DNA from: Lachnospiraceae bacterium
GTDB lineage: Bacteria; Bacillota; Clostridia; Lachnospirales; Lachnospiraceae
Length of the DNA: 64,000 nucleotides
Direction: 5' to 3'
Assembly (NCBI GenBank): GCA_017438305.1
Contig: JAFRVX010000165.1
Location: 16,427-80,426, forward strand
Below the pieces are notes generated by a model. The model ran no database searches. It was not told the DNA's origin and saw only the letters and a program-made list of their open reading frames with translations. Positions 1-8,753 of the stretch are shown here, piece after piece (within the stretch, counting starts at the first letter, position 1; every line of letters begins with the position of its first letter). The translations under genes and the position numbers were made by a program.

Positions 1-447
1 CAGAGAAGAGTGGTCTTTAAGATCGAAAAGCCCTATGGACAGATGACCCATCTTTATACTTTTATCGTCACCACAATGGATCTCGAGCCGTACCAAGTAC
101 TTCAGTTCTATTGCGGAAGAGGAAAGATGGAGAACTTCATCAAAGAAGGAAAAAGTGGGTTTGACTTTTCCTCTGGCAGCAATCACACCATGGTCGTAAA
201 CGCAAACCGGCTGCAGATCCATGTACTGGCCTATAATCTCTTCAACTGGTTCCGTCGGCTCTGTTTAGCAGCCGGTATGAGAAAACTGAGAGTCGATACC
301 ATCCGGCTGAAGCTGATGAAGATCGCGGCAAAAGCGGTAAGATCCGCCAGATACATCGTTTTCAAACTGTGCAGCAGCTGTCCGTATAAACAGGAGTTTT
401 ATGAAACGCTGATGAATATACAGCGTCTGCAGCCGCAGTTGGAATAG
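1..447 (+). mobile_element. IS1380-family transposase, C-terminal fragment
   Basis: The reading frame is open from the first base, so the 5' part of the gene lies outside the window. About 148 residues remain. The segment with the residues GRGKMENFIKEGKSGFDF, followed by an NANRLQIHVLAYNLFNW-type stretch, is the late part of the DDE domain of IS1380-type transposases, where the Glu of the motif is the third catalytic acid. An IS right end lies 170 bp downstream, with a TTAA target site as is usual for this family. The copy may be intact beyond the window edge; this cannot be judged here. Confidence 0.8.
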
Positions 448-602
448 GAATAACAAAAAATGCACCTTGACAGTCTCAGAGAAAGGATGATGCTGGATCT
501 CAGGGGGAAGTATGCCCTCAAGAGCACAAAACATCTCACACTTTTAAAGAGCTGTCATCATTAAGGGGCCGATCACAGTGGATTACGCTAAAAATTCACT
601 GT

Positions 603-622
603 CATGAATAATTCAGGGTTAA
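603..622 (+). repeat. IS1380 element right terminus and TTAA target
   Basis: The sequence at 603-618 reads CATGAATAATTCAGGG and is followed by TTAA at 619-622. IS1380-type elements end in a CCCTGAATTATTCATG-like inverted repeat and duplicate a TTAA target, so this is the probable outer end of the element. Positions 448-602 are non-coding IS tail. The left end is not in the window. Confidence 0.6.
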
Positions 623-748
623 TTATATTTTCGCATAAAAGGAGATTTGCTAACATGACGTAACTGTACTTTTTTTGGGATAATGGCGTCATTTCATTAT
701 AGAACTTCCTGAAGTATCCTCTTGAAAAAGAAAAGAGGAGGAAGTCCG

Positions 749-913
749 ATGAAGAGAATTACCATGATACTGGCAAGTACGCTGGCATGCATGACTATTC
801 TGGCAGGTGCAAAGTCTCTATTCCCGGATCATAAAGCAGGTTTTGCCTCTATGGTCCCGGCATTTTACCAAATCAATGAGGTGGAACTTCCACCAACAAG
901 AGGCACTGATTAA
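749..913 (+). CDS. small secreted peptide, possible signalling peptide precursor
   Basis: This 54-residue ORF starts with ATG at 749 behind a strong ribosome site (AGAGGAGG, 735-742). An upstream in-frame TTG at 722 is less likely because it lies ahead of that site. The N-terminus is MKRITMILASTLACMTILAG, a basic start plus a hydrophobic stretch that fits a short export signal. The rest (about 33 residues) ends in NEVELPPTRGTD, is mildly acidic and has no cysteine, so a thiolactone or lanthipeptide is unlikely. The gene runs tail to tail into the regulator at 910-2718, and the two stop codons interlock. In RRNPP-type quorum sensing a TPR regulator is paired with a short exported peptide gene. 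That role is inference; no processing site is proven. Confidence 0.5.
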   Translation: MKRITMILASTLACMTILAGAKSLFPDHKAGFASMVPAFYQINEVELPPTRGTD

Positions 914-2718
914 ACGGCAATATCTTCACCATACAGTTGTTTATAAAGAGCATTCAATCCCGTTTTATTAATTTCGTTTCGATACAGGCTGCTCGCCCAA
1001 TAAGCGGCCTGTATCAGTCTTTTAGCCATAACAGGGTCTGAATCCACAATACTTTCAGCAAGAACATCCAGACATCCGGCAAGTAAAGATCCTTTTTGCT
1101 CCATCAACATTTCTTTTATACATTCTCTGGCGCAGTACTCACTCTCTTGTAACTGTCCGTTAACCTGAAGGATCCCGGCAGCCAGTCTTTTAATCAGACC
1201 TTTCCTCTCCCAGGTCGAAAACAAATCGTCTTCCTCTTTTTTTAGATGTCCCATAAGAATAGACACATCCTCTGCAGTCATTAATGCGCAGATGCGTTTA
1301 TTTCTCACGATTCTGTAAATCAGTTCCAGTTCAAGTGTAGATAAGACATGGTCTGAATCACATGAATAAGGCATGGTATATTCCAGAATAGAAATCAGGC
1401 GGTCTATGCTCTTCTCAAGCGGTAACTGTCCCTTCAGAATCTCTATATCTAAACTGGCACCGTCAAGAAACTGTTTGTTTTCTGGATATTTTCTGTCCAG
1501 ATGCTTGGAAAGTATCCCTAAAGAGTCCTGAAGAAGCTCTATATCTCCGTTATTGCTAGCACGGCGTATGTCACTGACAAGACTGAAATCTCCTGGATAA
1601 AAAGTAACGATCTCTCCTCGGTATATCTCAGGAGAAATATTCAGTTTTGCGGCAATTCGCTCCAGACTCTTCCTTTTTGGCGTATATTTTCCAGTCTCTA
1701 ATTTCGTATAATTCGTAGGTTCCATGATCCCTTCACTCACATATTCCTGTGAAAAGGGTCTGCCATTTTTTCCTTTTGTCCGTAGGCGGCTCTCTCTTAA
1801 AAAAGACGAAATAAAATATAACTGACATTGACGGTCATGGGCATCATACCTGTTGAATCCCGGATCCATCTCAGCAATTTCATAAGCATCACAGAAAGCT
1901 TTATGCCAATGTTCTGTCTGTTTAGCAGAAGCGTCTTTCAGTTCCCAATAGGCTTTTGTTAAAAGCTTCAGAAGTTCCGGAAGATCATAACAGCTCCCTG
2001 TTCGGATCTGGCTTTCCAACGCCTCTTTAAGCATTGCTTTCCAGACCTCATATGGATAGCTTTCTCCAACAGTACGCAATGAATAGCAAGCAATACGCGG
2101 ATATATCCTGGCTTCTTCTCTGGGATCTCTTCCTGTTAGTCTGACCATAGCCCGGATCTGCTCAAAACAGTTGTAGGCTTCTTCTTTCCTCATTTTTCCC
2201 TGAGTTTGAGACAGTTCCACGTAATTCATGAATCGGTTTAGTTCTTCTGCACTATATCTTCCAGGAGTAAGCCTTCCCTGAGAATCTAACATGTAATCGA
2301 TGGTCTTTTTTAAGGTATTCAGGGCATCATTCGGCTTCTTTTCTACTTCCCGGAGAATGATATACCTGTAATATAACAGTTCCCTGTCGATCAGCATCCT
2401 ACAGGAAGCTATACGTATATGGGAGAGATCCTCTGAAATGGTCTCATATAAAGCTTCATACTTTCTCTCAGCAATAAGTTTATGACAATTCTGCAGCCAC
2501 AGCAAAAGATTACATTCTTTTTGTGTTATCCCTATACAGAAACGGCTTGGTGAAAGATACAACCGCTGAATAATAAAGATAAAGTGGACAGCACTCAGAT
2601 TCCTTTCTCCCCGTTTTACTTTTCCTATATAGCTTTCTGAGCAAAGGCCTCTGGCCAGTTCTCTGATCGTAACATTGTCGATTGATTCCAGGTATTCAAG
2701 CATTTTCCCAACAATCAA
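910..2718 (-). CDS. HTH regulator with two XRE-type domains and TPR-like helices
   Basis: This 602-residue, predominantly helical protein has an XRE-like helix-turn-helix at about residues 1-50 and a second one at about 318-366 (FSQEYVSEGIMEPTNYTKLE region). Both helical stretches that follow, about 60-300 and 380-600, look like TPR-type repeats. The HTH-TPR-HTH-TPR order suggests an internal duplication. HTH-plus-TPR proteins of Firmicutes (the RRNPP group: Rgg, PlcR, PrgX) sense short peptides, and a small secreted peptide gene converges on this one with overlapping stop codons. The start used is TTG at 2718, 7 nt behind a GGGGGG ribosome site; ATG at 2703 is the alternative. Usual RRNPP proteins are near 300 residues, so this one is double length. 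It could instead be a large stand-alone transcription factor with no peptide ligand. Confidence 0.65.
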   Translation of the reverse strand: MIVGKMLEYLESIDNVTIRELARGLCSESYIGKVKRGERNLSAVHFIFIIQRLYLSPSRFCIGITQKECNLLLWLQNCHKLIAERKYEALYETISEDLSHIRIASCRMLIDRELLYYRYIILREVEKKPNDALNTLKKTIDYMLDSQGRLTPGRYSAEELNRFMNYVELSQTQGKMRKEEAYNCFEQIRAMVRLTGRDPREEARIYPRIACYSLRTVGESYPYEVWKAMLKEALESQIRTGSCYDLPELLKLLTKAYWELKDASAKQTEHWHKAFCDAYEIAEMDPGFNRYDAHDRQCQLYFISSFLRESRLRTKGKNGRPFSQEYVSEGIMEPTNYTKLETGKYTPKRKSLERIAAKLNISPEIYRGEIVTFYPGDFSLVSDIRRASNNGDIELLQDSLGILSKHLDRKYPENKQFLDGASLDIEILKGQLPLEKSIDRLISILEYTMPYSCDSDHVLSTLELELIYRIVRNKRICALMTAEDVSILMGHLKKEEDDLFSTWERKGLIKRLAAGILQVNGQLQESEYCARECIKEMLMEQKGSLLAGCLDVLAESIVDSDPVMAKRLIQAAYWASSLYRNEINKTGLNALYKQLYGEDIAV

Positions 2719-2781
2719 GCCAGATCCCCCCCATAGATAATTGTTAATTAATGTTATATGCTTTTTTAAATACTATAGGCA

Positions 2782-2816
2782 AACTTCCGGACTGCAATTT
2801 TCGCAGCCCGGAAGTT
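2782..2816 (-). terminator. strong hairpin downstream of the one-carbon operon
   Basis: Nine-base arms AACTTCCGG and CCGGAAGTT (2782-2790 and 2808-2816) are extended by a second short pairing (CTGC with GCAG) around an AATTTTC-type loop. It lies about 90 bp past the stop of the corrinoid protein gene. Only a short T run follows on the minus strand, so intrinsic termination may be weak. Confidence 0.5.
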
Positions 2817-2908
2817 ATCTGACAATAATTCTTCTTTTGTTTTTTACTCGTTTTCAGTCTGGTGAAGCCAATTTTATCAAGCTTTGTCACACATCTGTTC
2901 TTCAGTCC

Positions 2909-3544
2909 TTATCCCACCACGAAGGCTTTGGCTACGCTGGCGCAGCTGGCGGCATCTGTGGTGTAGGCATCGGCACCGATCTCTTCCGCGAATTCCGCGG
3001 TGATGGGGGCGCCGCCCACCATGACCTTAAAGTTGGCCCGGTTGGGCAGGGTATTTAAGAGAGCCACCGTATCCCGCATGGCCGGCATGGTGGTAGTCAG
3101 AAGCGCCGATACGCCGACGATCTTCACGTCGGGATCCGATGCCGCTTCCGCAAACTGTTCTTTGGAAACATCCACGCCCAGATCATTCACTTCAAACCCT
3201 GCGCTTTCCAGCATCAGGCACACCAGATTCTTTCCGATGTCATGCAGGTCTCCCTGTACGGTTCCCACCGCTGCCTTGCCGATGGTGACGTTCGTGTCGC
3301 TGCCGAGATACGGCTTAAGGGTCTCAACCCCTTTCTTCATAGCCTTCGCGGCTACCAGCATTTCGGGAACGAAAATTTCATTCTTCTGGAACTTCTCACC
3401 GACGGAGCCCATGGCGTCGATCATGCCTTTATTCAGGATCTCTACGGGGTCAAATCCTTCTTCAATGGCTTCTTCCACCAGTCCGGGGACCAGTTTTGTT
3501 TTTCCGCGTTCCACCATGGACGCAATTTCATCAATTTTGGACAT
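2909..3544 (-). CDS. corrinoid (B12-binding) methyl carrier protein
   Basis: This 211-residue protein has the two-domain layout of MtaC/MtbC/MttC-type corrinoid proteins: a helical cap at about 1-85 and a Rossmann-like cobalamin domain at about 90-210. The lower-ligand motif DxHxxG is D99-L-H101-D-I-G104, and a GVSALLTTTMPAM segment and a GGAPIT segment follow as in the family. It accepts a methyl group on cobalt(I) and hands it on. It is the last gene of the operon, after the methyltetrahydrofolate methyltransferase (3686-4495) and downstream of a homocysteine methyltransferase. It is therefore likely the shuttle between methyl-THF and homocysteine, taking the role of the central domain of MetH. 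An alternative is a carrier for a methylamine or methoxy substrate, but no substrate-specific methyltransferase of those classes is nearby. Confidence 0.9.
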   Translation of the reverse strand: MSKIDEIASMVERGKTKLVPGLVEEAIEEGFDPVEILNKGMIDAMGSVGEKFQKNEIFVPEMLVAAKAMKKGVETLKPYLGSDTNVTIGKAAVGTVQGDLHDIGKNLVCLMLESAGFEVNDLGVDVSKEQFAEAASDPDVKIVGVSALLTTTMPAMRDTVALLNTLPNRANFKVMVGGAPITAEFAEEIGADAYTTDAASCASVAKAFVVG

Positions 3545-3685
3545 AAGCGATCTTCTCCTTCTTCACAAATCTCTTTCATCGAAAACCGACTTTGTTATCT
3601 CTCATAGTACCATAAAAGGCTTTCCGATACAAGCCGTTATATCACCTTTAATGCGCGTCCGTCCACTCTTCCAGCAGTGAGCCGG

Positions 3686-4495
3686 TCATTCTTTCGGCAG
3701 GGGGCCGATCCGGCCTTCTCTGAAGGCGCCGATGTATTCCATGCAGTATTCGTCCAGGCCCATGCAGGCTTCCGCGGCAAAGACCGCGCCGATCATATCC
3801 CGGTTCAAAGGATCCAGGATGGCGGCGTCCATTCCGGCGCCGATAGCCAGGGCTGTGAAGATCTGGTTCATCAGCGCTCTTGCGGGCAGGTTGAAGGATA
3901 TGTTGCTGACGGCGCCGATGATATGGACGTCTTCATCCATGGCCCGGATGCCTCTGATGGTCTCCAGGACGGTATTGACGCCGTCCTCCGAAATGGCCAG
4001 CATCTCTACCAGGGGATCGATAAACAGCCGGTTGTGGGCTATGCCGTATTTGTCGGCCTCCCCAAGGATCCGCTCAAAGACTTTCAGCCGCTTGGCGGCG
4101 GTGTCCGGAATGCCGTTTTCATCCGAGCAGAGGGCGATGCATTTCCAGCGGGTATCCGCGATCACCGGAAAGATCTTCGCGATTTTTTCGCCTTCCATGG
4201 ATACGGAATTGATAAGGCCCGGCTTTTTAACAAGAGGGATCGCCTGGACAATGGTATTGGGACTGGGCGAATCCAGACAGATGGGAAGGTCTGACGCATC
4301 CTGCACCAGGTCCAGCATCCATTTCAGGGTCTCGACTTCCACATCCTCCGGCACAGAGGCGCAGACGTCCAGGAAATCCGCTTCCGCGTCTTCCTGCTTT
4401 ATGGCCAGGGAACGGATACGCTTTGCATTTCTTTCCGCAATGGCTTTTCCCACGGAAGGAATGGAACCATTCAGTTTCTCACCGATAATGATCAT
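3686..4495 (-). CDS. methyltetrahydrofolate:corrinoid methyltransferase
   Basis: This 269-residue TIM-barrel protein of the pterin-binding family is about the size of AcsE (MeTr), MtgA and the folate domain of MetH. It begins IIIGEKLNGSIPS, as such proteins do, and has the ADFLDVCAS and GAVSNISFNLP segments that line the pterin pocket. The latter carries the conserved Asn that hydrogen-bonds the pterin N5. It moves the methyl group between methyl-THF and cobalt(I) corrinoid. Its partner is presumably the corrinoid protein encoded 141 bp downstream. No acetyl-CoA synthase genes are in the window, so a Wood-Ljungdahl role is not supported locally. Methionine synthesis, or methyl-group entry from a demethylase, fits the neighbours better. 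Confidence 0.88.
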   Translation of the reverse strand: MIIIGEKLNGSIPSVGKAIAERNAKRIRSLAIKQEDAEADFLDVCASVPEDVEVETLKWMLDLVQDASDLPICLDSPSPNTIVQAIPLVKKPGLINSVSMEGEKIAKIFPVIADTRWKCIALCSDENGIPDTAAKRLKVFERILGEADKYGIAHNRLFIDPLVEMLAISEDGVNTVLETIRGIRAMDEDVHIIGAVSNISFNLPARALMNQIFTALAIGAGMDAAILDPLNRDMIGAVFAAEACMGLDEYCMEYIGAFREGRIGPLPKE

Positions 4496-4511
4496 TTTCT
4501 CTCTCCTTTTC

Positions 4512-5048
4512 TCAGTCTACCAGACAGCATCCGACGTAGGTTATGGTATTTTGTCCGTGATAATAAGGCACCTGGTTTGCCGTGCAGACCTCGCTCACCA
4601 CCATGCCATAGGCTTCCATAGAGGAAAAGGCCTTGTCGGGGAAGCGGCAGGGTTCCGGATAATTGCAGGTCTTGCAGACAGTGCAGCCTCCGGCGCCCAG
4701 GCATACGGCTTCGGGACAGATCTCCTTCACCTTTACGGCAAAGTCGGTCAGCCGTTCCCTGTGCAGTTTTCCGGCGTCCATCATCCCCTCGTAATCCAGG
4801 GAATCTTCCAGTTCCCCGACGGTTTCAAAGATGACGCCTTCTTTAAATCTCTCCACCACGCTGCGGCAGTGATCCAGATCGCCGCAGGCCGGCGGACAGG
4901 TCCAGTTATGGCCATAGACCTTGCACTTATCCTCGGCGCACATGGCCCGGACCTCTTCCTTCAGTTCGATGGTGCCCGCGTCCATGACGGCGACGGTCTC
5001 AAAACCGGCCTCTTTCGCCAGCGCCATCACCTGATCGATCAATTCCAT
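4512..5048 (-). CDS. DUF2284 cysteine-rich metal-binding protein
   Basis: This 178-residue, cysteine-rich protein belongs to the DUF2284 family of predicted metal-binding proteins. Cysteines cluster in CAEDKCKVYGHNWTCPPAC, then in CLGAGGCTVCKTCNYPEPC, and finally in a CC pair near the C-terminus. The spacing suggests an iron-sulfur or zinc site. DUF2284 genes are often seen beside corrinoid methyltransferases, and here the gene sits between the homocysteine methyltransferase and the methyl-THF methyltransferase. A role in one-electron reactivation of oxidised cob(II)alamin would fit, because the split methionine synthase here lacks the MetH activation domain. That role is inference; no function is established from the sequence. 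Confidence 0.75.
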   Translation of the reverse strand: MELIDQVMALAKEAGFETVAVMDAGTIELKEEVRAMCAEDKCKVYGHNWTCPPACGDLDHCRSVVERFKEGVIFETVGELEDSLDYEGMMDAGKLHRERLTDFAVKVKEICPEAVCLGAGGCTVCKTCNYPEPCRFPDKAFSSMEAYGMVVSEVCTANQVPYYHGQNTITYVGCCLVD

Positions 5049-5174
5049 AGATGTTTCCTCATTAATCTTTTCTTCAGGATCCGCCCCGGAGGGTCGTGAC
5101 GGATAATTACTTATCCCTGAAACGGGCTGTTTTCCCCGGCTCCTGCAGGGCTTTCTGCGCTGTTTTTCAGGCGC

Positions 5175-6032
5175 TTATGCTTTTATGATCTCCTGAAGTT
5201 TCCGGATGAAGTCGGGATCCGTGCCGCAGCAGCCGCCAAGATACCCGATCCGGCCGGTTTCCAGGGCTTTTTCGGCCTGTTCCGCAAATTCTTCCGGCTT
5301 CACCGAGTAGGTGGTGTTTCCGTCGGCATCCGCTTCGGGCAAGCCGGCGTTCGGCTTAAAGAACAGCGGAAGATCCGTCTTTTCGGCAAATTCCTGTATG
5401 ATGGGAAGGGCCTGGTCCGGTCCGATGGAGCAGTTCATGCCGATGGCCTCAAGACCTAAAGGCTCCAGCTCTTCCAGCATATCATCGACGCTGACGCCGA
5501 AGATCGTTCTGCCCGCTGCCTCAAAACTCATGGAGCAGAACACCGGAAGACCGCTTTTTTTCGCCGCCCTGGCGGCGGCCGCCAGCATTTCCAGCTGGAT
5601 AAAGGTCTCCAGGAAGATACAATCCGCGCCCGCATCGACGCCGGCCTGTACGATCTCGTCAAAGATCTCCTCGGTCTCGTCCTCCTCCAGATCGCCGTAG
5701 GGCTCCGTCAGGGCCGGCAGGGGGCCTATGTCCAGGGCTACGCGCACATCCGTCCCCTCAAGGACCTTTTTCGCGATGCCGACGGCGGCCTCCACCACCT
5801 CTTTAACAGAGGCATGGCCTTCTCTTTCAGCGGTAAGGCGGTTAATGCCGAAAGTATTGGCGCAGATGATCTCGCTGCCGGCGTCTTTATAAGCCCGGCA
5901 GACTTCCTCCACGACTTCGGGATGTTCCAGGTTGTACGTCCAGACGGACTTTTTTTCGATGCCCCTGGCGGCAGCCCGGTCCCACAGCAGGGTCCCCTGG
6001 GCGCCATCCAGCAGCGTAATATGATCGCTCAA
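5175..6032 (-). CDS. homocysteine S-methyltransferase family protein
   Basis: This 285-residue TIM barrel matches the N-terminal homocysteine-binding domain of MetH. The start LLDGAQGTLL corresponds to the LDGAMGT motif. The zinc-thiolate ligands are C201 in GMNCSIGP and C268-C269 in LGGCCGTDP, so the site that activates homocysteine is complete. Family members that stand alone use S-methylmethionine or methyl-corrinoid as donor. The operon supplies a corrinoid protein and its methyl-THF methyltransferase, so a methyl-corrinoid donor and methionine as product are inferred. It starts 3 bp after the stop of the ETF-reductase fusion gene, so translation is probably coupled. It lacks the folate, cobalamin and activation domains of full-length MetH. 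Confidence 0.88.
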   Translation of the reverse strand: MSDHITLLDGAQGTLLWDRAAARGIEKKSVWTYNLEHPEVVEEVCRAYKDAGSEIICANTFGINRLTAEREGHASVKEVVEAAVGIAKKVLEGTDVRVALDIGPLPALTEPYGDLEEDETEEIFDEIVQAGVDAGADCIFLETFIQLEMLAAAARAAKKSGLPVFCSMSFEAAGRTIFGVSVDDMLEELEPLGLEAIGMNCSIGPDQALPIIQEFAEKTDLPLFFKPNAGLPEADADGNTTYSVKPEEFAEQAEKALETGRIGYLGGCCGTDPDFIRKLQEIIKA

Positions 6033-6035
6033 TTA

Positions 6036-7892
6036 TTATTCCTTTCCCCACATTTCCTTTAATTCGGGATACTGATTCTTGTAGCTCAGCATGCCCAGAT
6101 AATTGGCGGAGGCGGGATAGTTTTTCTTGACTTCCTTAAGGGTCTCAAAGGGGTCGTAGGGATAATCGTCCGGGATCTCCCGCTCCATGATATCAGAAAG
6201 CAGGCTCAGCTTCGGAGACATCCAGACTTCTGTCACCACCGGAACGTCCGGATACTCCCGCACCAGACGGTCGATCTGTTCGTCCTTCCCCAGGACCGGC
6301 TGGGTGATGATGTAGCTGGCGCCGGCCTCAAGCTTCCGCTCAAGCTTCGCGAATTCGCTTTCCGGCGGCTCGTAATTGTTGAAAGCGCAGCCGATCCTGA
6401 ATTCCGGATAGTGGCGCCGGATATAGCGGATGAGTTCCACCGACGTGGCCACCGGGGCTTCCGGCGCTTCCAGTTCTTCGGGAAGCAGCTTATGCATCTT
6501 ATCCGAACCGTCGCCGGTGATGCAGAGCAGGTTCTTCAGGCCCAGGCGTCTCATATCGGAAAGGATCCGGTCCAGCTCTGCCTTCTGATGGAAGGTATTC
6601 AGATGGATCGTGATGTTTTCCGGCTTAACGGTAAGGCCCAGGGCGTCGATGAGCTCCGTTCCCTGGAAGGCCATCTTGGCCATGGCGTTATCTGTGATGG
6701 AAACCACGAAATCGTCCCTGATATAGGCTTCGTATCTTCTCTTGAAGGCAGCCAGATCCTTCGAGAATTTCTGGGAGGCGTGCTTGGGCGGCGTAAGGTC
6801 GATATGGCACACCGGGATCTCGCTATTGACCCAGGCGGGCACATCGGAGGCCGTCTTCTTTCCGGTCTGGTCCCCTTCGGCTTCTTCCTGCTGCTTCCGG
6901 GCTCTGATCTCCCGGATCATCGCCGGGATCACTTCAAAAAGATCACCCACGATGCCATAATCCGCCACAGAGAAGATCGGCGCGTCGGGATCCGAATTGA
7001 TCGCGATGACCGTCTCCGAACCGGCGATACCCGCCGTATGCTGGATCGCTCCGGAGATACCGCAGGCGATGTAAAGCTTCGGGCCGACGGTCTTACCGGT
7101 CTGGCCCACCTGATGCGCATGGGGAATCCAGCCGGAATCCACCGCAGGTCTTGACGCGCCGACCTGGCCGCCAAGGACATCCGCCAGTTCCCGGATCAGC
7201 CGGAAGCCGTCGGGACCGCCCACGCCGCGGCCGCCGGCCACGATGATCTCGGCGCTCTCCAGATCCACCTTTCCGCTGTCCGCCTCCCGGATCACTTCCA
7301 TCACCCGGGTCCGGATATCCTCCGGAGAAACGCGGAGGTCTTCCCGGATGATCTCGGCATGGCCTTCCACGGGCTCCGCCTTCTTAAATACGCCAGGGCG
7401 CACCGTACCCATCTGAGGCCGATGGTCCGGACACTGGATCTGGGCCATCAGGTTGCCGCCAAAGGTGGGACGAGTCCAGAGAACGTTGCCGGTCTCCTCA
7501 TCCACATCCAGCCCGGTACAATCCGCGGTCAGGCCCGTCTTTAAGCGGCAGGATACGCGTGGCGCGAAGTCCCGGCCGTTAGGCGTAGCGCCAATCAGCA
7601 GGCTGGTGGGGCCGTACTTTTCCACAAGGGTCACCAGAGCCTTCGTATAGGCGTCCGTCGTAAACCGTTTATATTCGGGAGCATCCACAACGATGATCGC
7701 ATCCGCTCCGTGGGCGTCCGCCTCTTTCACCGCAGCATCGGCCTCATAACCGATGACGACTGCCGTCAGCTTTCCGCCCTGTTTATCCGCGATGGTCCGG
7801 CCGGGGCCCAAAAGTTCGATGCCCACATTCCGGGCCGTGCCATCGGCTTCAGTCTCAATAAATACCCACAGGTCTTTTGTTTTCGGAATCAT
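6036..7892 (-). CDS. fused ETF alpha subunit and methylenetetrahydrofolate reductase-like protein
   Basis: This single 618-residue ORF joins two enzymes. Residues 1-335 are an electron transfer flavoprotein alpha subunit with its FAD domain: [11 protein letters not shown] at 245-255, then [18 protein letters not shown] from 262, then GAIQH. A charged linker (about 328-352) leads to residues 360-618, a MetF-type reductase barrel. There, HIDLTPPKH matches the FEFFPP start of MetF, VVSITDN the VSVTYGA strand, [14 protein letters not shown] the folate and flavin segments, and [11 protein letters not shown] the AGANRAITQFF segment. The catalytic Glu of E. coli MetF (E28) aligns with D365. The protein overlaps etfB by 4 bp (ATGA). 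The fusion would pass electrons from the ETF straight to methylene-THF, giving methyl-THF. No frameshift is seen, so the fusion looks genuine. Confidence 0.88.
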   Translation of the reverse strand: MIPKTKDLWVFIETEADGTARNVGIELLGPGRTIADKQGGKLTAVVIGYEADAAVKEADAHGADAIIVVDAPEYKRFTTDAYTKALVTLVEKYGPTSLLIGATPNGRDFAPRVSCRLKTGLTADCTGLDVDEETGNVLWTRPTFGGNLMAQIQCPDHRPQMGTVRPGVFKKAEPVEGHAEIIREDLRVSPEDIRTRVMEVIREADSGKVDLESAEIIVAGGRGVGGPDGFRLIRELADVLGGQVGASRPAVDSGWIPHAHQVGQTGKTVGPKLYIACGISGAIQHTAGIAGSETVIAINSDPDAPIFSVADYGIVGDLFEVIPAMIREIRARKQQEEAEGDQTGKKTASDVPAWVNSEIPVCHIDLTPPKHASQKFSKDLAAFKRRYEAYIRDDFVVSITDNAMAKMAFQGTELIDALGLTVKPENITIHLNTFHQKAELDRILSDMRRLGLKNLLCITGDGSDKMHKLLPEELEAPEAPVATSVELIRYIRRHYPEFRIGCAFNNYEPPESEFAKLERKLEAGASYIITQPVLGKDEQIDRLVREYPDVPVVTEVWMSPKLSLLSDIMEREIPDDYPYDPFETLKEVKKNYPASANYLGMLSYKNQYPELKEMWGKE

Positions 7893-8710
7893 ACTGCAGC
7901 CTCCGTTCCCGGCGCCGGGCGCTCCTCAAGAAAATCCAGAAGCGTCCGGGCGATCTCTTCGCCTGACTCTCCCGAAATCATTTTACATTGCTTGTTCCGC
8001 TGGGGCACAAAGGTCTTCTTGACCCGGGTGGGGGATCCGGCCAGACCGATGGCGCTTCTGTCGATCTCCGGGAAAGCGTCCTCCTCCAGCATGATGATCT
8101 CCGCCTTTTCGGCCTCCAGCTTCCGGGCGATGGTGGGATAACGGACTTCCCAGACCGGCTTTGTGAAGGTCACGAGACAGGGCATCTTCGCCGCCACGAT
8201 CTCGTAGCCGGACTCGGTCTCCCGGCGCACCTGGAGCTCCGTGCCCTCTACTTCCGCTTCCAGACCGTAGGTCACCTGGGGATAGCCGAGATGTTCCGCA
8301 ATCTCCGGACCGACCTGGGCCGTATCGCCGTCGATGGCCTGCTTTCCGCAGAAGATGGCGTCGATCTTCCCTTCCCGCTCTTCGATCTTCCGGATCGCCT
8401 GGGAAAGGATGTAGCTGGTGGCCAGCGTATCCGAGCCGCTGAAGATCCTGCCGCAGACCAGATAAGCCCGGTCCGCCGCGATGGAAAGACAATCCCTGAG
8501 GGCGGCCGACGCCTGTTCCGGTCCCATGGACACCACGATGATCTCCGTCTCCGGATGTTTGTCCCGGATGCGGGCCGCTGCCTCCAGCGCATACCCGTCA
8601 AAGGGGTTCAGAATACTGGGAACCCCCGCCCGGATGAGTGAATTTGTCACCGGATCGATACGGATCTCCGTAGTGTCCGGCACCTGTTTGACACAGATCA
8701 GAATCTTCAA
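7889..8710 (-). CDS. etfB: electron transfer flavoprotein beta subunit, bifurcating-type features
   Basis: This 273-residue EtfB begins MKILICVKQVPDT. It has SMGP at 61-64, a DTLATSY stretch near 94-100, and DGDTAQVGP at 127-135. These fit the clostridial EtfB group that binds FAD and NADH and takes part in electron bifurcation, rather than the AMP-binding mitochondrial type, whose corresponding segment is usually CGP. It is the first gene of the operon, and its ATGA overlap with the EtfA-reductase fusion indicates stoichiometric production. It likely takes electrons from NADH for methylene-THF reduction, perhaps sending a second electron to ferredoxin or flavodoxin. That energetic role is inferred from family residues alone. 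Confidence 0.9.
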   Translation of the reverse strand: MKILICVKQVPDTTEIRIDPVTNSLIRAGVPSILNPFDGYALEAAARIRDKHPETEIIVVSMGPEQASAALRDCLSIAADRAYLVCGRIFSGSDTLATSYILSQAIRKIEEREGKIDAIFCGKQAIDGDTAQVGPEIAEHLGYPQVTYGLEAEVEGTELQVRRETESGYEIVAAKMPCLVTFTKPVWEVRYPTIARKLEAEKAEIIMLEEDAFPEIDRSAIGLAGSPTRVKKTFVPQRNKQCKMISGESGEEIARTLLDFLEERPAPGTEAAV

Positions 8711-8753
8711 TGGTTCAACCTCTCTTTCAATCAGTGTCTTTAATTGTTTTTCC

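Noticed and set aside
3732-5099. Long plus-strand ORF of 455 codons
   Set aside because: It is antisense to the methyltransferase and DUF2284 genes, whose products are clear family members; GC-rich coding produces such shadows.
2909-8710. A Wood-Ljungdahl acetogenesis cluster
   Set aside because: No acetyl-CoA synthase/CO dehydrogenase, formate-THF ligase or methylene-THF dehydrogenase genes are in the window.
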